Shown one piece after another: positions 7,830 through 17,142 of a stretch of 64,000 bases of DNA. A model generated the notes under the pieces. That model did no database searches. It was given only the letters and a program-made list of their open reading frames with translations, and was not told the DNA's origin. The first letter of the stretch is position 1. Each line of letters begins with the position of its first letter. The DNA comes from Mariniphaga anaerophila (GTDB lineage Bacteria > Bacteroidota > Bacteroidia > Bacteroidales > Prolixibacteraceae), in contig NZ_FQUM01000005.1 in assembly GCF_900129025.1 (NCBI RefSeq), positions 124,001-188,000 on the forward strand. The letters are read 5' to 3'. Position numbers and translations under genes: made by a program.

Positions 7830-10511
7830 ATGACTGATTTCATAAAAAAGCAACGGCCATTTCTTTTTATACTCATTGTTGTCATTATTGGATACTGGCA
7901 GGTTTCGTTGCTTTTTTATGCACTGAAATGGGATTTAATCGACGTTGTTTTTCCTTTTCGTTTCTATTTCTCTGAATGCTTCCGCTCCGGGCATTTCCCA
8001 TTCTGGAATCCGTATCTGCAAACCGGAACACCGTTCTTTGCCGACCTGCAGGCGCCAGTTTATTACCCTGAATTGCCGCTCATCAGCTTGTTCGGCGGCT
8101 ATGGAATTTACACCATGCACCTGCTGTTTATTGCATACCTTTTTATCGCGGCTCTGGGTATGTACCAACTGTCCTTCTTTTTTAATCGAAACAGGCTGGC
8201 TTCATTAATGGCAGGAATTGCTTATGCCTTCAGCGGATATGTAGTCAGCCACGGGCAGCATTTCTTTTTGTTGGTTGGAGCTGCGTGGATTCCTTTTGTT
8301 GTAAAAAACTATATTCAGCTTTTACAGGAAGGAGGAACCAAACGAACGCTGAAAACAGCAGTCTTCGTTTTTCTGATGGTTTCGGGAGCATACCAGGCAT
8401 TATCAATAGCACTGTTTTATCTGCTGGTACTTTTGCTTGTTCTTTTTATTGCAAAAGAAATTGCACAAAAAAACCCGAAGAAAATTTTCAAAGCAATCAA
8501 ATCAAACCTGTTCCTGTTTTTCGTGGTTCTGACTTTATTATTGCCGCTTATTGCAGCCACCCTCGAAATAATTGGCTCGGTTAACCGGCTTTCCGACGGA
8601 ATAAGCCCGGAAAAAATAAGTCATTACGGACAAAGCCTAAAAACACTGGCTTCTTTTCTGCTGCCATTTTCAACATTAAAACACGAATACTTTGGAGATA
8701 TCGACACCAGTTTGATAAACCACTATTTCGGGCTTATCCCCCTGCTTTTTTTCAGTCTTTCGCTTACAAAAAAACACACTGCTCCCGAGTACCTGATTCT
8801 TGCATGGGGACTGGTAATATTCGCGTCGTCTTTCCGGGAGCTTCCGGTCAGAGAATTTATGTTCTTGCATGTTCCGCTCATGAATCTTTTTAAATACGCA
8901 GCCTACATCAGCATTTTCGGATTACTGGCATTTATTTTACTGGCTGCCAATTATTTTTCTTTCGTTCAGCAAAATTTTGAACGAGAAAAAAATAAAATTC
9001 TGATTACCGGAGTTTTGCTGTGGAGCGTGTTGCTTTTCGCCATTGTTTTTTCATACAGCAAAACCTCAATTACCGAAATTAGAAATATACTCAGCCTAAA
9101 CAGCTGGAATGAATTTATAGCTACAACAACTATTTCTCAAACCGTTCTGCTGCAAGCCATTTTGCAGTTTTTCATTGTCGGAATTTTTCTTGCAATTGTA
9201 ATTTGGCGAAAACAAATCAAGTTCCCTTTTCACCTGATGGTTGCGGTGGTAATTTTTGACATGATGGCGTCAGCACAGTTAAACATGACTGTTTCGGTAG
9301 TTGACACCAGCCACAAACCATCGCACATGAAGAAAGACCTGGCTCTTTCTCCCAGATATTTTCCCGTTCCGGTTGACGACAAAATAATTTTCAACGACAA
9401 GCGGAGTGCTTTTTTCGCTCCATTCTGGAGAAACACTTATATTTTCTCGAAACAAATTTCTTTCGATGCTTTTTCGTCATTCGAATTGGATTCTTTTAAT
9501 AAACTTGACGACGACTACCCCAACCTGAAAGAAGCCACAATAAACAACCACCTGTTCTATTTTTCCGATACAATTTTGCCATTGAGTCTGTTCGACGACA
9601 ACAAAATAGACAAGCAAAAAAGTTCAAAATGGCTCTATCTTTCTGACGATGACTACGATTTACTTTCAAAAGAAGCAACGAATACAGACAGTACCAACAC
9701 GGTTACCATTAAAGCTTTTTCTCCCAATAAAGTAATTGCAGAAACAACCACGCAAAGCGACTGTTTTCTGACCATGCTGCAAACCAATTACAAAGGATGG
9801 AAAGCATATATTGACAATACTCCGGCGCACATTTACACGTCGAACTTCAACTACAGAACCATCTTTCTGCCCAAGGGGAATCACTCGGTTAAGTTTGAAT
9901 ATAAAAACAACAAGGTTCTCATTCTTTATTATATTTCCAACCTGGCATTCATTTTAATTGTACTGTTTCTGGTCGGTCATTCTATGAAAAACAGAAATTA
10001 TCCTCCCGGATTATTTTGGGGAATTCCTCTCGCTGTGACACTCCTGCTTGCCGTATTTATACCGATACAGTTTTCAGGCAGTCGCGAAAGCAAAAACGCT
10101 TCGGAAATTCATCACGGAATCAAAGAAAAAAAGGAAGCTGTTTATAACGAACAGAAAATATCAAAAGGAGAAGCGGCACACATCAAGCCAAGCGATGAAT
10201 ACTTTCCGATTGCAACAATCGAGAATCAAAAACTTCAGCTAAAAAAAGGCACATTGGTAATTACCGCCAAGGTATTTTCAGAATCATACCCCAGAGCACT
10301 AATTGTGAGCGACATCTCCCAAAAAGATGGCAAAAACTGGCAGGCAGCAAAAATAGAACGACAAATAGAAGGACTAAACACATGGAACGAGATTACATAT
10401 TTTAGAAACTTTTACGATTTAAAAGATGAAGACATTATCAGCGTTTATTTGTGGAACCTGAATAAATGCAGTTTCACAATTAAAGACATTGAAGTAAGTT
10501 TATACCCTTAA
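7830..10511 (+). CDS. YfhO-like integral membrane protein
   Basis: The 893-residue protein has about twelve to fourteen hydrophobic segments. The first membrane helix (FLFILIVVIIGYWQVSLLFY) is followed by an exposed loop with FPFWNPYLQTGTPFFADLQ, the typical acidic/aromatic first loop of the YfhO/PMT-like (GT-C fold) family. Residues about 500-720 form a soluble region and the last ~150 residues are a beta-rich extracytoplasmic domain after another membrane segment. YfhO of Bacillus is needed for glycosylation of lipoteichoic acid; in Bacteroidota the substrate is unknown. It starts 57 nt after rdgB and may share its transcript. Confidence 0.85.
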   Translation: MTDFIKKQRPFLFILIVVIIGYWQVSLLFYALKWDLIDVVFPFRFYFSECFRSGHFPFWNPYLQTGTPFFADLQAPVYYPELPLISLFGGYGIYTMHLLFIAYLFIAALGMYQLSFFFNRNRLASLMAGIAYAFSGYVVSHGQHFFLLVGAAWIPFVVKNYIQLLQEGGTKRTLKTAVFVFLMVSGAYQALSIALFYLLVLLLVLFIAKEIAQKNPKKIFKAIKSNLFLFFVVLTLLLPLIAATLEIIGSVNRLSDGISPEKISHYGQSLKTLASFLLPFSTLKHEYFGDIDTSLINHYFGLIPLLFFSLSLTKKHTAPEYLILAWGLVIFASSFRELPVREFMFLHVPLMNLFKYAAYISIFGLLAFILLAANYFSFVQQNFEREKNKILITGVLLWSVLLFAIVFSYSKTSITEIRNILSLNSWNEFIATTTISQTVLLQAILQFFIVGIFLAIVIWRKQIKFPFHLMVAVVIFDMMASAQLNMTVSVVDTSHKPSHMKKDLALSPRYFPVPVDDKIIFNDKRSAFFAPFWRNTYIFSKQISFDAFSSFELDSFNKLDDDYPNLKEATINNHLFYFSDTILPLSLFDDNKIDKQKSSKWLYLSDDDYDLLSKEATNTDSTNTVTIKAFSPNKVIAETTTQSDCFLTMLQTNYKGWKAYIDNTPAHIYTSNFNYRTIFLPKGNHSVKFEYKNNKVLILYYISNLAFILIVLFLVGHSMKNRNYPPGLFWGIPLAVTLLLAVFIPIQFSGSRESKNASEIHHGIKEKKEAVYNEQKISKGEAAHIKPSDEYFPIATIENQKLQLKKGTLVITAKVFSESYPRALIVSDISQKDGKNWQAAKIERQIEGLNTWNEITYFRNFYDLKDEDIISVYLWNLNKCSFTIKDIEVSLYP

Positions 10512-10728
10512 ACAATTTTTCTGGTTTGCTTTTCCTGTTTTCTGCCCCAACAAATCAGTAGAAAATACAAAATAGCAATGAGTGTATAATTTTTTACTTT
10601 TACCGGGAAATAGATAAAAATTCGTTCCGGTTTTTTATAACGCATTTTTTTTGTGGATACAACAGGGATTACCTGCTAAAATAAATAAAAAGGAGCAACG
10701 TTTAATTACTGAATTCAACAAGGCGATT

Positions 10729-13041
10729 ATGCATAAAATTGTACTTACAATTACACTGTTACTTTGGACTCTAACCTCTTTCTCGCAGCGAGAGAAAGGC
10801 AGTTGGCAGGATTACCTCTCGTTTTCCGATGCCACAAAAATTGCTGTTAGCCCTACAAAAGTTTATTGCGCCACCACGGGCGGACTCATGTACTACGATT
10901 TGGAAGACAACAGCGTTAACAGATTCTCAGGAGCTATGCAACTCTCTGATTTTGGGATAAAAACCATTGCGTACAACAACGAAAATAATGTGTTGGTAAT
11001 TGCGTACAACAACTGCAACATCGACCTGGTTTACAACAATAAAGTTCAGAACCTGCCGGATATCAAACGGAAACAAATTGCCGGAAAAAACATCAACAAC
11101 ATCTCTTTTTATGAAAACGAAGCCTACCTCTCTTGTAGTTTTGGAATTGTTGCACTGAACCTGCAAAAAATGGAAGTAAAGGACACCTACATTATTGGTG
11201 AAAACGGAGCTTTTTTGAACGTGAACGACACTGATTCTGATGCAGATTATTTATATGCTGCCACCAACACAGGAGTCTTTCGAGCCGACAAAAACAACTC
11301 AAATTTGTTGGATTACAACAGTTGGTCACCCATTGAAAACATTCCGAGAAACACGGAAAAGTTCAATCTGCTGGTAAACCACGGAGGTAAAATTATTGCC
11401 AATTATACGCCCGAGCAGTGGTACTCTGACGAAATGTACATGCTAAACGGAGACGTATGGGAACCTCATCCCGCGCAAATCAGATATGCTTTTGACATGC
11501 AAAGCAACGGACAATTTCTTGTTATTGCAAGCAGGGAAGCAGTTTTCGTTGTAGACAACAACAATAGAGTAGCAACAAAAATAGACAGCTATCAACTTGG
11601 TGATCAGTTAATCTCCCCCATCAACCCGAGAAGCGCTGGCATCACTAACGACGGTTCGGTGTGGATTGCCGACAGTAAGAACTCGCTGATTAAAGTTTCC
11701 GGAGGAAAATTTGAAGCCGTAAAACTCCCGGGCCCCTTGGATAACAAAGTCTACTCTCTTCTTCAAAACAAATCGGATTTGTGGGTTGCCCCCGGGAATC
11801 AAAGAAGCTGGGAGCGCCCTACTTTTCAGCGGTACAGGAACAACACCTGGCAACATTTCACAAAAAATGAAATTCCTGAACTGGATGGCTTTTTCAACAT
11901 TCTTTCCATTGCGGTAAACCCAGCCGATGAAAACCATTTCTACGTTGCCAGCTGGGGCGGAGGTCTTCTTGAATTTAAAAACGACGCCTTTGTTGAAAGG
12001 TACACCAACCACAACAGCCCGCTGGAAACAGCTTTACCACAAGAACCCGACGAACCTTACGTCAGAATTGGAGGAATGGATTTCGACTCTGAAGGTAACC
12101 TTTGGATAACAAACTCTGAAGTAGCCAAAGTTTTGTTAAAACTCACTCCCGAAGGAAAGTGGGAGACTTTTTCGCTGCCGGATGTTGCCAATAGATTTAA
12201 CATCGGAGAAGTACTGGTTACGCAAAACGACGACAAATGGGTTGTCGTTCCAAGAGGAAACGACGCGTATGTTGTTGATAAATCGGGAACTGCAAAAAAA
12301 CGGCTGTTGGTAACTTCGTACTTCAATAACGGGCAACAGGAAATTTTTAATCGCATGAACGATATTTATTCGATTGCAGAAGATCTGGACGGTGCAATCT
12401 GGATGGGCACGTCAATGGGGGTTGCGGTATACAATAATCCTCACCGAATCTGGGATTCTGAAACGTTTTATGCAACTCAGCCCAGTCTCGATTTAGGTGA
12501 CGGGCTCTACCACCCGCTCCTTGAATCCGAAACTGTAACAGCAATTGCTGTTGACGGCGCCAACCGCAAATGGTTGGGTACAAGCAACTCGGGCGTTTAC
12601 CTGGTTTCAAAAAGCGGAGAAAAAGAAGTGCTGCATTTCACCACAGAAAACAGCCCGCTGATTTCTAACAACATTACCGATATTGCCATCAACCAGAATA
12701 CCGGTGAAGTATTCTTCGGAACCAGCGAAGGGCTCATCTCATACCAAGGCGAAGCAATCAGCGGGAAAAAAGCATTTACCGACGTTTATGTTTACCCTAA
12801 CCCAGTGCGCGAAACCTGGGACGGACCGGTTACCATAACCGGATTGATGGAAGACACCGACGTTAAAATTACTGACATCAGCGGCAACCTCGTACACCAG
12901 GGCACCTCGCTGGGCGGACAGGCAGTGTGGGATGGTAAAAACCTTAACGGAAACCGTGTAAGAACCGGTGTTTACCTGATTTTCTGTTCCGATAAATATG
13001 GCGAGAATACGCACATCGAAAAGCTTCTATTCATTCACTAA
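10729..13041 (+). CDS. porZ: PorZ-like type IX secretion system protein
   Basis: The 770-residue secreted protein begins with a signal peptide (MHKIVLTITLLLWTLTSFSQ). Most of the chain (about residues 25-680) is two-component-regulator-type beta-propeller repeats, with recurring W-I-A/G-T and NG-V motifs. It ends in a type IX sorting domain: YVYPNPVRETWDGPVTI, then DISGNLVH, WDGKNLNGNRV and the TGVYLIFC strand. Porphyromonas PorZ has this architecture and is part of the cell-surface attachment complex that handles anionic LPS during T9SS export. The recO gene follows 2 nt after its stop, a pairing I associate with porZ in this phylum. ATG 10729 replaces an earlier in-frame start at 10651 that would bury the signal peptide. 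Confidence 0.85.
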   Translation: MHKIVLTITLLLWTLTSFSQREKGSWQDYLSFSDATKIAVSPTKVYCATTGGLMYYDLEDNSVNRFSGAMQLSDFGIKTIAYNNENNVLVIAYNNCNIDLVYNNKVQNLPDIKRKQIAGKNINNISFYENEAYLSCSFGIVALNLQKMEVKDTYIIGENGAFLNVNDTDSDADYLYAATNTGVFRADKNNSNLLDYNSWSPIENIPRNTEKFNLLVNHGGKIIANYTPEQWYSDEMYMLNGDVWEPHPAQIRYAFDMQSNGQFLVIASREAVFVVDNNNRVATKIDSYQLGDQLISPINPRSAGITNDGSVWIADSKNSLIKVSGGKFEAVKLPGPLDNKVYSLLQNKSDLWVAPGNQRSWERPTFQRYRNNTWQHFTKNEIPELDGFFNILSIAVNPADENHFYVASWGGGLLEFKNDAFVERYTNHNSPLETALPQEPDEPYVRIGGMDFDSEGNLWITNSEVAKVLLKLTPEGKWETFSLPDVANRFNIGEVLVTQNDDKWVVVPRGNDAYVVDKSGTAKKRLLVTSYFNNGQQEIFNRMNDIYSIAEDLDGAIWMGTSMGVAVYNNPHRIWDSETFYATQPSLDLGDGLYHPLLESETVTAIAVDGANRKWLGTSNSGVYLVSKSGEKEVLHFTTENSPLISNNITDIAINQNTGEVFFGTSEGLISYQGEAISGKKAFTDVYVYPNPVRETWDGPVTITGLMEDTDVKITDISGNLVHQGTSLGGQAVWDGKNLNGNRVRTGVYLIFCSDKYGENTHIEKLLFIH

Positions 13042-13043
13042 TC

Positions 13044-13772
13044 ATGCTTGCAGCAACCGAAGGAATAATTTTGCAATCCATAAAATACGGCGAAAACTCA
13101 GTTATTGTTAACATGTACACCCGGGAGTTTGGCCGTCAGGCATACTTTGTAAATATTACACGAGGCAAAAAGTCGAAAAATAAAACCGGAATTTTACAGC
13201 CTCTTTTTCTGGTCAGCCTTGTTACCTATCAAAAAGATTCGCGCGAGGTGCAGCGAATTAAAGAGATTAAAAACCAGCCTGTTTACCAAAACCTTCCGTT
13301 TGATGTAACCAAATCGGCACAAGCACTTTTTATTGCTGAAATACTTACAAAAACCCTCAGGGAGCAGGAAAGTGCACCAGAGCTGTTTCTGTTTATACAA
13401 AATTCGCTGCTGTTTCTGGATCTGGCAGAAAAGGGAGTCGCTAACTTTCATTTGTGGTTTCTGTTCAGGCTGACGGAATATCTGGGTTTTTTACCCAACA
13501 CCGAGAAAACCGGATTCGAAGGCTGGTTCGACATGCGAAAAGGCGCAGTAACACCACACGAACCTCCTCATCCGTTCTTCTTTCATAAAGAAGCAACCGA
13601 AAAACTCTGCGAGCTTTCTTCGCTAAAAATTCAGGATCTAGGCCTGCTAAAACTTTCCCGGGAAATGCGTGCTTACCTTACATCAAAACTGACGGAATAT
13701 TATCAATTGCATTTTGAAAGTCTGGGCGAAATCAGGTCGCTGAGCGTTTTGCACGAAATATTTACCCCCTGA
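13044..13772 (+). CDS. recO: DNA repair protein RecO
   Basis: RecO anneals ssDNA and helps RecR load RecA at gaps. The 242-residue protein has the N-terminal OB fold beginning TEGIILQSIKYGENSVIV, the usual Bacteroidota signature, and then a helical C-terminal domain. The zinc-binding Cys set of some RecO proteins is absent, as in other Bacteroidota. It starts 2 nt after porZ and ends with an 11-nt overlap with the 3' end of the convergent MEMO gene. Confidence 0.92.
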   Translation: MLAATEGIILQSIKYGENSVIVNMYTREFGRQAYFVNITRGKKSKNKTGILQPLFLVSLVTYQKDSREVQRIKEIKNQPVYQNLPFDVTKSAQALFIAEILTKTLREQESAPELFLFIQNSLLFLDLAEKGVANFHLWFLFRLTEYLGFLPNTEKTGFEGWFDMRKGAVTPHEPPHPFFFHKEATEKLCELSSLKIQDLGLLKLSREMRAYLTSKLTEYYQLHFESLGEIRSLSVLHEIFTP

Positions 13773-15186
13773 AAACAAATGCTTCGTAAATAAAAACATC
13801 TGCCTTTTTCCATCCGCTCCAGCCCAGCCCGGCCTTGTCGCGTGAGCAGTGCCCGAGAAACTCGTCCAGAGTCCACCCGGTTTTTTGTGCAACCTGCGGA
13901 AGAAACGTGCCCGATTGTATTCCGTGTTTTATAAGAATGCCATGTTTCCCAAGCTCAATTTCGTCAATGCTTTCAATTTTCTTAAGGGTAGACAGCACTG
14001 AAATTTCAAGTTCCATATCATTTATCTCATCAGCCTCTATCTGTTCAAAACGAAAATCGCATGCTGCCGAAACCGCCATTCGCTGCACCAGATCATTCAG
14101 TATTTCATTTTTGGCAAAACTCCCGATACATCCACGCAATTCATTTCTTATATAAACACTTACAAATACTCCTGCCTGCTGAGCCAAAGCTCCGTTAACA
14201 CCAGAAAGTTCCAAAACTTCACGCCTCCCGGTTTTCACAAAGCGAAAAATTGCATTCCGCGCCTTTTCGAGTAGCTCTTTCTGATCTTCTTTCGAAATAT
14301 TAAATGAACCTTTTTCGTCACAAACTCCAATCGACCAATACCCAACTACACGATCTTTATCTCCATACATTTCGGCATCTCCCGAGTTTCTATACGCAAT
14401 TTTCTGGTAGCGCACCTTTTCATTACGAGTTAAATACATCAATGTAAGAACTGAAGTCCAGCCACAAAGAGACGTTGCCAAATGGCCAATTTCTTTTCGT
14501 CTATTTTCGTCCAGAACCTCTAACAGCTTTAGCGGATTATTGCTGCAAATTGCCTCTGCTGTTCGCAAGTCATTTTCCACGGCATCGTTATATTGAGGAT
14601 AATGCGAAAAGTCGGTGCTCACAACAAACAGGTTTTCGCTGCAAAACCAGGTAGCCAGTGCTTTCGCAATTTTCTCGCAATCAGAAATATTGTTTGTTCC
14701 TAAAACAATGGGAACCAATTTCAAGCCATCCCCAAAAAGATACTGAAGAAACGGCAATTGTACCTCAAGACTGTGTTCCTGTTCATGCGCCTCCGGGTTG
14801 CGGCAAAAAACATCACCGCTCTCCAGCAACATCCGGGCAACCTCTTTATCCACTGTGATTTCGCCCAGCGGAGTTTCGTAATTTCCGGAATCGAAAACAG
14901 CCGCTCCTCCAAATAAAAACTGATGGCTCGAAGCCAACACAAAAACGCGCTTAAATGATGCAGGTGAAGAAATCCGGGCATAAGCAGCAGCTACCACTTC
15001 GCCGCTAAAGATGTAGCCGGCATGGGGGACAATAACGGCACGAGTGTTTTCTCTACCCGAGTCCGATCCTGCCTGCAAAAAAAGTTCTGATAACTGTTTA
15101 AATAAAGCTGCTTTTGTTCCCGGGTAAAATTTGCCGGCAAACCGGGGTTCTCTGTTTTGACGTTTTTCTTCCCCTGAGTTTTTCAT
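13762..15186 (-). CDS. AmmeMemoRadiSam B-A fusion (MEMO + AMMECR1)
   Basis: The 474-residue protein joins two domains of the uncharacterised AmmeMemoRadiSam system. Residues about 12-290 form a MEMO domain with the extradiol-dioxygenase-like fold. His55 (in VPHAGYIFSGE), His88 (in SSHQFLFGG) and Cys241 (SLCGWTS) correspond in spacing to the iron/copper-binding His49-His81-Cys244 triad of human MEMO1. Residues about 305-470 are AMMECR1, with the hallmark LRGCIGS at 350-356. ATG 15186 is chosen over an in-frame extension that would run into the kinase gene. It lies 8 nt downstream of the histidine kinase, so the two are likely co-transcribed. The radical SAM member of the trio is not in this window. 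Confidence 0.9.
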   Translation of the reverse strand: MKNSGEEKRQNREPRFAGKFYPGTKAALFKQLSELFLQAGSDSGRENTRAVIVPHAGYIFSGEVVAAAYARISSPASFKRVFVLASSHQFLFGGAAVFDSGNYETPLGEITVDKEVARMLLESGDVFCRNPEAHEQEHSLEVQLPFLQYLFGDGLKLVPIVLGTNNISDCEKIAKALATWFCSENLFVVSTDFSHYPQYNDAVENDLRTAEAICSNNPLKLLEVLDENRRKEIGHLATSLCGWTSVLTLMYLTRNEKVRYQKIAYRNSGDAEMYGDKDRVVGYWSIGVCDEKGSFNISKEDQKELLEKARNAIFRFVKTGRREVLELSGVNGALAQQAGVFVSVYIRNELRGCIGSFAKNEILNDLVQRMAVSAACDFRFEQIEADEINDMELEISVLSTLKKIESIDEIELGKHGILIKHGIQSGTFLPQVAQKTGWTLDEFLGHCSRDKAGLGWSGWKKADVFIYEAFVFRG

Positions 15187-15194
15187 CACAAAAA

Positions 15195-16301
15195 CTAATT
15201 TTCTGAAAAGGACTTTCCATTTAGCGGAAGCGTAAACCAAACAGTTGTGCCTTTATCCGGGACACTATCTATCCCAATCTTTCCTCCGTGAAACGAAACA
15301 AACTCTTTACACAAAATAAGCCCGAGCCCGTTCCCCTGTTCGTTATTGGTTCCCGGAGTAGTTATCCGGTTATCGACTTTAAAAAGCTTGCTTATTTTTT
15401 TCGAATCCATTCCCACCCCTGAATCTGCGACGGAAATTTTTACTGCACCATCAGATAATTCTGAGCCCACAGAAACGGTTCCTCCGCCGGGGGTAAATTT
15501 TATTGCATTGGATACAAGGTTCCGCAAAATGAGCAGCAGCATATTCTTATCGGCATAAATTTCCTGCACATCTGTAGAGGAACTCAAAGCGATGTTTTTA
15601 GTTCTTGCAATATCTGACGATGTGCGAATGGTCTCATCAACCAAATCTTCAAGTTCCAGTTTTACCGGGTTAAAACCAATCTTTCCGGTTTGCGACCGGG
15701 CCCACTCCAACAGGTTTTCGAGCAGTCCCATTGTATTTTTCGTGGTACTTTCAATGTCATCAAGCAATTCATTTGTTTCCCCGGAGGTAAGGCTGTCTCT
15801 GTTATTCTGCAACAGTTGTACAAAACTCAGGATTATTCCGAAACTTCCTCTCAGGTCGTGAGATATTATGGAAAAAAATTTATTTTTTGTGCCTATTTCT
15901 TCTTCCAGGCTTTCCTTCATTTCTTTGAGTGCGAGGTGAGTTTTAACACGCGCAATCAGTTCGCTGCCAATAAATGGTTTGGTAATGTAATCAACAGCCC
16001 CGAGATCAAACCCGGTAATAATGTCGTCAGCTTCTGATTTTGCCGAAAGAAAAATAACCGGAATATCTTTCGTTTCTACATTCTTCTTCAGCCTGCGGCA
16101 CACCTCGTGCCCATCCATCCCGGGCATCATAATATCAAGAAGAATCAAGTCGGGCTTAACTTTAGCTATTGTTTTCAGCGCCTGTTCTCCACTCATGGCA
16201 ACAGCCAGCTCGCATTCAAATTTTCTCAACAAAATTCCCAGAACCTGAATATTCTTTGGAACATCATCCACAATCAGAATTATTGGCATCTCTTTTTTCA
16301 T
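15195..16301 (-). CDS. Response regulator-histidine kinase hybrid (REC-HisKA-HATPase)
   Basis: The 368-residue cytoplasmic kinase has its receiver domain first. REC spans about residues 5-125, with acidic pair Asp12-Asp13, phosphoacceptor Asp56 (LILLDIMMPGMDG) and Lys108 (YITKPF). The HisKA helix has phosphorylatable His148 (FFSIISHDLRGS), and the HATPase domain (about 240-365) has NLVSNAIKFTPGGG and GNGLGLILCKEF. No membrane or sensor domain is present, so it likely relays a signal from an upstream kinase. The next gene (8 nt away) is the MEMO-AMMECR1 fusion. ATG 16301 is the start; an in-frame codon eight residues earlier is also possible. Confidence 0.92.
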   Translation of the reverse strand: MKKEMPIILIVDDVPKNIQVLGILLRKFECELAVAMSGEQALKTIAKVKPDLILLDIMMPGMDGHEVCRRLKKNVETKDIPVIFLSAKSEADDIITGFDLGAVDYITKPFIGSELIARVKTHLALKEMKESLEEEIGTKNKFFSIISHDLRGSFGIILSFVQLLQNNRDSLTSGETNELLDDIESTTKNTMGLLENLLEWARSQTGKIGFNPVKLELEDLVDETIRTSSDIARTKNIALSSSTDVQEIYADKNMLLLILRNLVSNAIKFTPGGGTVSVGSELSDGAVKISVADSGVGMDSKKISKLFKVDNRITTPGTNNEQGNGLGLILCKEFVSFHGGKIGIDSVPDKGTTVWFTLPLNGKSFSEN

Positions 16302-16653
16302 CAGCTCGTAACGTTTCTTCCTCATTTGCGTGTCTGTTTGAAATTAGAAAATTTTCAGTTTAAAGTAAAAAAGCAATCTTCCTTTTTTGTCAGTCAAAGT
16401 CAAAGAATATTCGCATTCCAAAGCCGGTTAACTTTCTAAAAAAACCAATTCAAAGAAATGCTCTTTTTTTTGCAGGGGTACACTTTTTGCCGAAATTACT
16501 CTTTTACGTTAGTTCTTGCCAGTTATTTTCCACACAAATATAACAATCGCATTCGTTATCCGGCATAAAATGCACGTTCTATTTTGCCTCTTAGAATTTC
16601 ATTTTCAACCATTTTTGAATTAATTTAGATGATAACTTTTAAAATCTCGTCTC
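16302..16653. other. Intergenic region between kinase and small lipoprotein genes
   Basis: This 352-nt AT-rich stretch separates divergent genes. A minus-strand TAnnTTTG -7 match (TATATTTG) occupies 16535-16542, about 235 nt before the kinase start, too far for a short leader but usable for a long one. I see no convincing plus-strand promoter, no ORF with a family signature and no strong hairpin. Confidence 0.4.
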
Positions 16654-16932
16654 ATGAGTACCAAAAAACGTTCAATTTACCTTTTGCTCTTTATTGCCGT
16701 TTGGATTTTTGCTGCGGGTTGCGCCACACAAAATCCTGAACAGAATTTAAATCCTCCGGGATTTTGGAAAGGATTGCTTCACGGGTTTATCATCCTTTTC
16801 AGCTTTATCGCGAGCCTTTTTACCGACTACAGAATTTACGCTTTTCCTAATGCCGGTGGTTGGTACGACTTCGGATTTCTGTTTGGAGCCATGATCTTTT
16901 TTGGCGGTGGAGGGGCTTCATCGAAAAGATAA
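16654..16932 (+). CDS. Small membrane-associated lipoprotein, unknown function
   Basis: The 92-residue product has a lipoprotein signal (lipobox AAGC, Cys23). After a Pro/Asn-rich linker comes a strongly hydrophobic segment (HGFIILFSFIASLF, about residues 43-56), a conserved-looking FPNAGGWYDFGFLFGA stretch and a GGGG tail. The GWYDFGF motif followed by a short hydrophobic segment recurs in small Bacteroidota lipoproteins of unknown role. It is flanked by AT-rich intergenic DNA on both sides and shows no operon partner. Confidence 0.65.
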   Translation: MSTKKRSIYLLLFIAVWIFAAGCATQNPEQNLNPPGFWKGLLHGFIILFSFIASLFTDYRIYAFPNAGGWYDFGFLFGAMIFFGGGGASSKR

Positions 16933-17047
16933 AAATTATTAACCACCACCCCCTGTTGCAAACAGTGCGCTGTGCAAAACTTACCCTTAAAAACGGGTGA
17001 TAAAGCATTGGTTTTACATATATTTGCCACAGCATTTAATAAAAACA

Positions 17048-17062
17048 CCTGAATTTTTCAGG
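17048..17062 (+). promoter_or_regulatory. Short hairpin in the leader of the SPOR lipoprotein gene
   Basis: CCTGAA-TTT-TTCAGG forms a 6-bp stem with a 3-nt loop, followed by CTTTTA. It is a weak terminator for the preceding small gene or part of the leader that starts after a TATATTTG box at 17019-17026. Confidence 0.35.
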
Positions 17063-17077
17063 CTTTTACAAAATGTT

Positions 17078-17096
17078 TTATCTGATAAACAGATAA
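17078..17096. repeat. Inverted repeat TTATCTG-N5-CAGATAA
   Basis: A 7-bp perfect inverted repeat with a 5-nt spacer, 47 nt before ATG 17143. It could be a protein-binding palindrome or an mRNA hairpin; no regulator can be named. Confidence 0.4.
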
Positions 17097-17142
17097 GTAC
17101 ACCAGAAAATTAGAAATTAAGTACGATTAAAAATTAGAAAAG

